A stretch of 64,000 nt of DNA from Anaerolineales bacterium HSG25 (lineage in GTDB: Bacteria > Chloroflexota > Anaerolineae > 4572-78 > J111): contig JAUCGA010000014.1 of NCBI GenBank assembly GCA_030377865.1, forward strand, positions 1-64,000. Reading direction: 5' to 3'. The notes below the pieces were generated by a model that saw only the letters and a program-made list of their open reading frames with translations, was not told where the DNA came from and made no database searches. The position numbers were made by a program, and so were the translations under genes. Shown piece by piece: positions 54,066 to 61,314 of the stretch; the first letter of the stretch is position 1; each line of letters begins with the position of its first letter.

Positions 54066-57000
54066 TTATTCACTCAAATACTGCTCCGCCAGCTTCTCAA
54101 TTTCTTGTCCTTCGTACGCCTTAGCTAGTGCCATTACCTGATTAGCAAAGGGGCGATACTGCTCATCCATCTCGATGATGTATTGCACCCATTGTCGAAC
54201 TTTTTTCATACTACCTCGTTGAGCAAGACCATGTAACGTTTTTAGCTCCTCAACAGGTGGAATGATCATTTCTGTTGCTTCGTCATTTGCCTTATCCGTT
54301 TCAGTGACCATCTCCCATTCCAAATTTAGGCAACTTGCCATCATATCAAACAGATCATTCACGGCAAATGGTTTGTTCAAAAAACCATCGCTCAACTGTA
54401 TTGCTTCATTCCACTGTTGTTTATCAAATGAACTTGCGGATAGGATAAGGATAGGCGTGTCAGCAATCTCAGATTCGGCCTGTACCCCTTTAATCAGGCC
54501 AAACCCGTCCATTTCAGGCATGACCAAATCGGTCAAGATAATATCAGGTTGATACTGCTTGGCTTGCGCTATTCCATCAAGCCCATTTTCGGCTGTGGTT
54601 AACCCAAATCCTAACGGCTCTAATAAGCCAACCAACATCGTCCGATTACTCACAATGTCATCCACGATTAACACCTTACGCCGCGCTCCCTGATAGCCTA
54701 CAATAGTTTCATTGGTCGAGTGCATCATCGGTTCATCCATCTCTACAAAGGGCAAATTAATCTCAAACCAGAAAGTGGTTCCCTGCCCCAACTGACTGCG
54801 GACTTGTAGGTTGCCGCCCATCAACTCGACCAACTGTTTGGTGATAGCTAATCCCAAGCCTGTTCCTTCAGCTCGTTTTTTTACATCCCCCACCTGCTCA
54901 AAGGCTTCAAATATTTTAGTGGTTTGTTCAGAGGTCATACCCATGCCCGTATCTTCCACCTCAAACCGAATAATAGCTTGAGGCGGAGTTACGTTGTCTT
55001 TGCCATCGTTCTTTTCTAACTCCATTAAAAACACACTTATATCGTTACGATTTTTTACAGACCTTCTTCTTTTTGATCTCTTTCTCTTCTCTACCTGACT
55101 AACTCGTAGCGTCACCCGTCCGGTTTTGGTAAATTTAACGGCATTACCCAACAGATTAAGCAGAATTTGGCGTAACCGTTTCTCATCGACCAAAACTCCA
55201 TTAGGCAGATTGTGAGTCTCATGCTCAAAGAGAATATTCTTTTCAGTAGCTCTCATCCACATGATACCAACTACTTCTTCGATGAAACTAGGCAGATTGA
55301 CTTTTGTCAGATACAGTTCCATCTTATGGGCTTCGATTTTAGAGAAGTCGAGGATGTCAGTGATGAGGGTCAGCAGATGGTTACCACTTTGTTGAATGAT
55401 ACCGAGTCCATCTCTTACATCGGTCTCCAAATTACGTTTTCGTTTGAGAAGTTGAGCATAACCGAGAATTCCATTAAGCGGGGTGCGGAGTTCGTGACTC
55501 ATGTTGCCCAGAAACTCACTTTTAGCTCGGTTGGCTAAATCAGCTTTTTCTTTGGCTTGAATAGTTTGCTGTAAGAGTTGCTGGTTTTCTACGGCAGTGG
55601 CTAACTGCCCCAACATTGCCAAATAGGGTCGTATCTCACGGTCACTAAATTGATAAGGGGCTTCTCCCTCCAGTAGTAACACACCCAATTGTTGCTGTTG
55701 CCCCGGTAACGGTAACACCATTACCGCTCGAATGGATAGCTGTTTCACAACCGCCATCGTGCTGAGACCAATTCGTTCATCTTGCCAAATATCTTCAAAA
55801 AATAGTGGCTCCACACTTGAAAATAAGGTTAACACATCTAACATTTGGGAGGTGTAATGGGTACCGGGTAACGTCGGCTCGGTTCCGTGACCACTGTACC
55901 AGTTGGCTTCAATGGTCATGCCAACTAAATTGTCTGAGGAATCATACTCAAACACTCCCAAAACTGCCCGATTAATGACCGGAATGTTTACCTCTTCTAC
56001 CACTGCGGCAATTAATTCAGACAGATTAGTGGCGGTTATCATCCGTTGACCGATGGTATAGAGTGTTTCTGTCTCTTGTAATGTGGCTTGATTTTGGGCA
56101 AATAGGCGAGCATTAGTTATGGCTACCGCTACTTGGTTAGCTAGAGAGCGCAGTAGACTGGCATCCCCTTCATCTAAACCGCCAATCGTATCCTGTTGCA
56201 CGTCCAACACCCCCACCACCTGCTCATTAGTAATGATAGGTACTGCCATTTCGGAATGGGTATCGGGCAGTAACGGATTGGCTAACCAGTCCACCGACTC
56301 GCGCACATTATCAACCGCCACCACTTTTTGAGTTCGCGCCGCTTGAGCAACCAAACTGGTCGGAGCATCTAAGGAAATGGCATGGGCGCGTACCTTCATG
56401 GCGACTCCGGCTTCTCCATATCCGGCCTGCATGACCAGATTTTGGACTTTTTTATCAAGAATGTAAATGTGTACATGGTAATAAGCAAAGCGCTCTTTGA
56501 CCTGATTGACCAGCTCGTTTAGGAGGGTTTCAACGTCAAGGATGGCGTTTAACTGTTCCCCAAGTTTGGCAATCATCTTCAATCGTTGCGTACGCTCAAT
56601 CACCCGTTGCTCAAGTTCGATATTGAGGCGACGCAACGCCTCTTCGGCTTCTTTACGCCGTTTATTATCTGCCACTAAACGAGTTTGCATATCATTAATA
56701 GACGTGACGAGTTGGTCTAGTTCATCATTTTTGAACCATTTCAGGGTTTTTCGGTTGAGGGTTAGCGGCTCGTTGATATGCTCTAAATCAATCTGTTGGG
56801 TTGATTTGGCGATACTATTTAACGGACTAGCCACAAGATAGTTCATCATTAGCAATATACCACCCGCTAACAGAAAAGCTTGTATGATCTGTGTTATCAA
56901 TATAATAAAAAAACGCTTTTGGATACGTTCATACATCTCGGCAAAACTGGCAACCACCTCCACCGTACCAACCTCCTCTGTTTTACCTCGATATTCATAC

Positions 57001-57350
57001 AGCAAGGGGTAGGTGCGACTTAAGCCACTGGTCTCACTGGGGCGTTCTCCGATGGAGTAGCTAAAATCGTCTGGGGTGTCGAGGCCAACATAAGCAATGT
57101 TGGGCAAATTCAAAACACCATCGAGTTGGATTTTGATGCCTTCCGTATCAAAATCCCATACGCTGTTGGCAATTCCTCCGACATAACTCTCCCGAATCTG
57201 CTCCATCTGGCTTTCCAACAAGGCTACATCACGTTGATAATCGGAATATAGCTGTACCACGCTGGTGAGTATGGTGAATAATAAACTGCCTACTAGCACG
57301 AATAATAAAATCTGGTAGGCTAATAAGTTTTCTCGTTTTTGTGAAGACAT
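54066..57350 (-). CDS. Membrane hybrid histidine kinase: CHASE-like, HAMP, GAF-GAF, HisKA, HATPase, REC
   Basis: 1094 residues. Membrane helix about 11-33; periplasmic domain about 34-146 (IANSVWDFDTEGIKIQLDGV, CHASE-like); helix about 147-172; HAMP; coiled coil; two GAF domains (about 265-410, 440-600); HisKA with H619 ([20 protein letters not shown]); HATPase ([35 protein letters not shown]); REC with D941 ([15 protein letters not shown]); helical tail. Starts 11 bases after a periplasmic binding lipoprotein, a LuxP/LuxQ-like arrangement. From GAF1 onward it is a close paralogue of the kinase at 61315. Confidence 0.94.
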   Translation of the reverse strand: MSSQKRENLLAYQILLFVLVGSLLFTILTSVVQLYSDYQRDVALLESQMEQIRESYVGGIANSVWDFDTEGIKIQLDGVLNLPNIAYVGLDTPDDFSYSIGERPSETSGLSRTYPLLYEYRGKTEEVGTVEVVASFAEMYERIQKRFFIILITQIIQAFLLAGGILLMMNYLVASPLNSIAKSTQQIDLEHINEPLTLNRKTLKWFKNDELDQLVTSINDMQTRLVADNKRRKEAEEALRRLNIELEQRVIERTQRLKMIAKLGEQLNAILDVETLLNELVNQVKERFAYYHVHIYILDKKVQNLVMQAGYGEAGVAMKVRAHAISLDAPTSLVAQAARTQKVVAVDNVRESVDWLANPLLPDTHSEMAVPIITNEQVVGVLDVQQDTIGGLDEGDASLLRSLANQVAVAITNARLFAQNQATLQETETLYTIGQRMITATNLSELIAAVVEEVNIPVINRAVLGVFEYDSSDNLVGMTIEANWYSGHGTEPTLPGTHYTSQMLDVLTLFSSVEPLFFEDIWQDERIGLSTMAVVKQLSIRAVMVLPLPGQQQQLGVLLLEGEAPYQFSDREIRPYLAMLGQLATAVENQQLLQQTIQAKEKADLANRAKSEFLGNMSHELRTPLNGILGYAQLLKRKRNLETDVRDGLGIIQQSGNHLLTLITDILDFSKIEAHKMELYLTKVNLPSFIEEVVGIMWMRATEKNILFEHETHNLPNGVLVDEKRLRQILLNLLGNAVKFTKTGRVTLRVSQVEKRKRSKRRRSVKNRNDISVFLMELEKNDGKDNVTPPQAIIRFEVEDTGMGMTSEQTTKIFEAFEQVGDVKKRAEGTGLGLAITKQLVELMGGNLQVRSQLGQGTTFWFEINLPFVEMDEPMMHSTNETIVGYQGARRKVLIVDDIVSNRTMLVGLLEPLGFGLTTAENGLDGIAQAKQYQPDIILTDLVMPEMDGFGLIKGVQAESEIADTPILILSASSFDKQQWNEAIQLSDGFLNKPFAVNDLFDMMASCLNLEWEMVTETDKANDEATEMIIPPVEELKTLHGLAQRGSMKKVRQWVQYIIEMDEQYRPFANQVMALAKAYEGQEIEKLAEQYLSE

Positions 57351-57360
57351 AAATCTCGGT

Positions 57361-58569
57361 CTATTGCGCTAAAATTGCGTCCAAGCTAAAATCATAAGTT
57401 TCAATATCTGGGTTTAACACCTTAGAGAACTGGGCAAAATCTATCTGACTCCAATCTCTATCTCCAAAACGGGCCATAAACGGCTCGATATTTTGACTAT
57501 CAATCACCGAGAAGATAGGCCGCTTTAAGGCTACTCCTTCCTCAGCAAAATCTTTTCCTTGATGATGATCATGCAACAAAATCAACGACCATCCACCTGT
57601 CATAAAGTGGCCGCCTACGGTCATTACCATTGAACCATCTTGTACTTTTTCCAAAGCTGGGCCATCCCAATTAAGACCCCCGATGAAAATATCCTCGCCG
57701 GGGATGCGTCCGGCTTCCTTGGCCGCATCTAACGTACCGAGCGCCATCGGGTCATTGGCGGCCCAAATAACACCAGTTTCGGGGTAACGCTTCAAACCAA
57801 CCTGAGCCTGCTCTTTCGATTTATCTTTACTCCATTCTCCCACAAACGTTTGATGTAGGGTGACATTATCATGTTCGTTTAGAGCTTCTTCCAACCCATC
57901 TACCCGTTGCACTGAGGCCGGTGTAACTCGGTCGCCCGTTACCGCAATCATGTGCAATGTACCATCCTCTGCCATGACCTCATTTACTAACCCTTGCTCG
58001 ATAATCGACTTGGCAATCGCGTATCCGGCGGCATGATTATCGGGAATCAGTGAGCCAATCCAGTTCGGATATTTATCACGCGGTTCGCCCATCTCGGTGA
58101 TTTGGTCATCCACAAAACTGTTCAGCATGATAAACACTTTCACCTCGGCCTCATCAGCCACTTTCACCATCTTGTCAGCAACCAATTTCTCATTAACCAC
58201 CAACAGATAATCAGGCGGATTGTCTCTGGTAACCACTTCAAAAGCCTGTTCCTGCATCGCTAGATGATCACGCTCTGAATAAAGAATTTCCAAATCAATG
58301 TCTAAATCCTCGGCGGTGGCCTGCATAAAAGCCGAAACGCCTAGCCAAAAGCCGCCCGTAGGGTCATTCGGGTCAGAAATACCGGGGTTCAAGAATGTGA
58401 CCCGCATCTTACCCGAATCTGGTTCGGTGCTAGTATTACTTTCAGTGTCTACATTTGAGGGTAGTTCTGTTTCTGTGGGTTTCGGCTCAGGGGTTATTTG
58501 CGGGGTACTGTTACAACCAATAATCAACACAAACATTAACAACATGGGGGCAAACATTTGTTTAAACAT
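57361..58569 (-). CDS. Periplasmic sugar-binding-type lipoprotein (PBP1 fold, LuxP/TorT-like)
   Basis: 402 residues from the second of two adjacent ATGs (58569), which is better spaced from TTAGGAGAAG; 58572 is possible. Lipoprotein signal MFKQMFAPMLLMFVLIIG then Cys, a Pro/Glu/Thr linker, then a type 1 periplasmic-binding fold: VTFLNPGISDPNDPTGGFW, WIGSLIPDNHAAGYAIAKSI, VTGDRVTPASVQRVDGLEEA, VIWAANDPMALGTLDAAKEA. Not next to transporter genes but 11 bases before a membrane hybrid kinase, so probably a ligand receptor that signals through the kinase's periplasmic domain, as LuxP-LuxQ or TorT-TorS do. Ligand unknown, possibly a sugar or quorum signal. Confidence 0.9.
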   Translation of the reverse strand: MFKQMFAPMLLMFVLIIGCNSTPQITPEPKPTETELPSNVDTESNTSTEPDSGKMRVTFLNPGISDPNDPTGGFWLGVSAFMQATAEDLDIDLEILYSERDHLAMQEQAFEVVTRDNPPDYLLVVNEKLVADKMVKVADEAEVKVFIMLNSFVDDQITEMGEPRDKYPNWIGSLIPDNHAAGYAIAKSIIEQGLVNEVMAEDGTLHMIAVTGDRVTPASVQRVDGLEEALNEHDNVTLHQTFVGEWSKDKSKEQAQVGLKRYPETGVIWAANDPMALGTLDAAKEAGRIPGEDIFIGGLNWDGPALEKVQDGSMVMTVGGHFMTGGWSLILLHDHHQGKDFAEEGVALKRPIFSVIDSQNIEPFMARFGDRDWSQIDFAQFSKVLNPDIETYDFSLDAILAQ

Positions 58570-58572
58570 CAT

Positions 58573-59319
58573 CTTCTCCTAAGGGAGTGAGGTTCAACCG
58601 TTAAGATTGAATCACTCTGGAATGTGTAATTTATTTATGGCTCATTTCATGATACAGTCTTTCAGATAATGATTTTCAATTCAAGACCAACCTTCCCGCA
58701 AGTTCAAAACTTGCGGGAAGGTGACAACTCATTTCATGATAGTTTATCATTTCAACATGACTAAAACAATATCTGACAGGATTAACGGGATTGACAGGAT
58801 TACAAGCAAAAAAAATCCTGTTAATCTTGTTAATCCTGTCAAAAAATGCTTTTGATTTTATCAATATGTCAGGTCATGAATGAAACAACAAACTTTGGAA
58901 TCACTCTGGAATGTGTAATTTATTTATGGCTCATTTCATGATACAGTCTTTCAGATAATGATTTTCAATTCAAGACCAACCTTCCCGCAAGTTCAAAACT
59001 TGCGGGAAGGTGACACTTCCCCCCTAGCAGGGGGGACTGAGGGGGGTAGAGACTCTGCTCAATTTGGGAGATTTATTTTCTTGGAATTGCCTAAAACAAT
59101 ATCTGACAGGATTAACAGAATTGACAGGATTACAAGCAAAAAAAATCTTGTTAATCTTGTTAATCCTGTCAAAAAATGCTTTTGATTTTATCAATATATC
59201 AGGTCATAAATGAAACGACAAACGCTTGTAATCAGTGTCATTCCACGCATCCTGTTCTAAGATTGGCCGAAACAAAGACTATAGCCAACGGGCGCATAGA
59301 GTAGTTGGGGGGTAAAAGT
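58573..59319. repeat. Composite repeat region
   Basis: No gene. A segment of about 117 bp (58608-58724) recurs at 58897-59013, offset 289, and includes a 33-nt palindrome (ACCTTCCCGCAAGTT arms; 58687 and 58976). Between and after the copies lie two family D elements (58742-58893 complete; 59092-59223 lacking its left end), the second joined to the right half of a family G element (about 59013-59091). Reads as repeated nested insertion plus recombination. Confidence 0.75.
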
Positions 59320-60168
59320 TCAGCCCTGTCTCAGCCACATCTTCTTACCCTGAAAAACGATTGCCAAGCGCAGAATATCGGTCACGCCCGCCGCCTCAAG
59401 TTCAGTGGTGTAGGCTTTATCGTTGATTTGTTTTAAAGCCTCGGCCATGACCTCCTCCGGCGTTTCGTTATCATACACCCGCTTAAACTCGATGATGATG
59501 CCTCGATTCCCCTCTCCCTTTGGGAAAGGGGCTAGGGGTGAGGGCTGTCCCTCTGAGAGAGAGAGCGACTTCGGCTTGAACATCATGTCATACCGCCCGT
59601 AGCCCGACTCGCGGTTGGTGCGAATCTCGTATTTGTCAGACAGCCAGACCAACATGCCAAGCACGAGGGCTTGGTAAACCTTCTCCGGTTCGCCTGCGAG
59701 GTCATGGTAACTCATAATCTCGGTGACGATTTGGCGGAGCATGCGCTCAAACACTCGTACATCGCCCCGTTGTAACGAGGTCAACAACCCTTCAAGTTTT
59801 GGCACTCGCACCTTCTCTTCAAACCATATTTTTACCAAATCTCGATAAATGAGTTCAATCTCTCGGTTCGGTAGCTCTAGGCGATAGGCTTCATCATTAA
59901 TCTGCGCGACCATTTTCAAATAGCCACTAAATAGCAAAAAGCTCCACAACAGATTATCTCGGCGGAGTATATCTCGCATGATGATATTTTCATACAATGG
60001 TTTGATGATACTCTGACCTTCCAAGAGTGTCCCTAGTTCGTCTCGTAACTCGCGTCCCCCACGCGTCACTAAGGTAACTCCAAGAAAATAAACCTCCCAA
60101 ATGTCATGCCCGAATGTTGTTATCGGGCATCCATTTGTATGCAGAATGTGGATTCCCGCTAAAAACAT
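59320..60168 (-). pseudogene. C-terminal part of AAA-ATPase/PD-(D/E)XK protein, split by an element
   Basis: Native sequence starts at about 60072 (LVTRGGRELRDELGTLLEGQ); the codons before that, to the ATG at 60168, come from the inserted element. Contains the nuclease core GYGRYDMMF (Asp) and IIIEFKRV (Glu, Lys). Between these two motifs sits an extra in-frame stretch, SPLAPFPKGEGNRG, encoded by a dispersed repeat also found in the SARP gene. Family: AAA-ATPase_like plus PDDEXK_9-type C-terminus, common in Bacteroidota and Chloroflexota, function not established. Confidence 0.82.
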
Positions 60169-60228
60169 GCGGGAATGACATAGAGAATTTAATCAGTTTG
60201 GGAGATTTTAAAAGTTGGAACTGCCTAA
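60070..60228 (-). mobile_element. 153-bp miniature element (family G) inserted in a coding sequence
   Basis: Element 60073-60225, flanked by TAA (60070-60072 and 60226-60228; TTA on the coding strand). Ends GGTAACTCCAA and TTGGAACTGCC. Excision with one target copy rejoins GAAGAGTTA and GTGACGCGT as EELVTR, the expected protein sequence. Inner hairpins: CATGCCCGAATG/ATCGGGCAT and ATTCCCGC/GCGGGAAT. Confidence 0.9.
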
Positions 60229-61188
60229 CTCTTCAATTAAATGGGTGTCTGCTGTATTGACCCAATACGGTTTGGCCTGATGTTCATTATCAATATAATT
60301 TAAGAGTGACCAAGGGTTGTAAAGTACTGTTTTTCCACACAGATAACCGTTGTACCAATCGGCTACTTCTTCATAATAGTTACTCAGGTTATAGTGAGCT
60401 AACAAATCAGCGACATCAGTTTCCGTGAAACCAAATATGTCAGAAAATTTATCACTCAACAGGGTATACACCCCCAGATTATTCAACCCCGAAAAGATCG
60501 ATTCCTTGGCGACACGAAAAATGCCAGTCAGCACCCCTTTGAACAGATGCGGATTATCTTTCAACCCCCCACTAAGGAAGTTCCGCATGAAGCTGATGAC
60601 CTCATCGTAATAGTTGTTGCTGTAACCCGATTGAATGGGGGTGTCGTATTCGTCTATCAGAATAATCACCTTTTGTTGATGGTGGCGATGGAGGAAGTTA
60701 CTCAGATTTTTTAGAGCATTCTGATAAACTCGAGGGGAATCATCAAGAGAAATCACCTTATTAAACTCTGATTTTTCTTGGTCATGCAGTAAATCGCCAT
60801 CTAACAAATAGGTATATTGTAGGTATAGCTGATGAATCATCTCCCTAATTTGGTCGAAACATTCTTGCCAACTCCGGCTTTTCAAATCTTTCAAGGTCAT
60901 GTAAATAACCGGATATTGGCCTTGGTGTTGGTTAAACAAGGGAGTTTTTTTGATTGCCAGCCCATCAAACAGCACCGCGTTATCCTCGTCGGTTTGCTCA
61001 AAGAAGTAGCGCAACATGCTCAGGTTGAGGGTTTTGCCAAAGCGACGCGGGCGCGGGAGCAACATCACCAATGCCGCGGCGTTTATCACCTGTTCGATGA
61101 ACATGCTCTTATCGACATAGTAGCCGTCGGCACGACGGAATTCACGAAAGTCAGACTGACCGATTTGTAAGGGTTTTGGATGGGTCAT
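60208..61188 (-). pseudogene. N-terminal part of AAA-ATPase/PD-(D/E)XK protein, split by an element
   Basis: 326 codons; native through HLIEEL, then GSSNF and a stop supplied by the inserted element. AAA-ATPase_like features: DFREFRRADGYYVDKSMFI at the start, Walker A-like LPRPRRFGKTLNLSML, Walker B IILIDEYDTPI. GGAGATACCC precedes ATG 61188. The ATPase part could still fold, but the nuclease half is detached. The intact gene would span 59320-61188 and encode one protein of about 570 residues. Confidence 0.85.
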
Positions 61189-61257
61189 GGGTATCTCCTA
61201 AAATAGTGGGGATACTTATCATGGTAATTGACCCCACGCCTGTTGTCAACAAAACAG

Positions 61258-61292
61258 AAAAACACCTCCATAAGATCATGGAAGGCGCTTTT
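61258..61292 (-). terminator. Imperfect intrinsic terminator (minus strand)
   Basis: AAAAACACCTCCAT / ATGGAAGGCGCTTTT with two mismatches and a bulge, followed on the minus strand by TTTTTCTGTTTTG. Positioned about 25 bases beyond the kinase stop, as in the paralogous locus at 53753. Confidence 0.6.
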
Positions 61293-61314
61293 AATAGCTC
61301 GATGAGGCTATCTC

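Noticed and set aside
54066-57350. HPt domain at the C-terminus of the hybrid kinases.
   Set aside because: The tails are helical and of suitable length, but I cannot see a convincing conserved phospho-acceptor histidine; called helical tail only.
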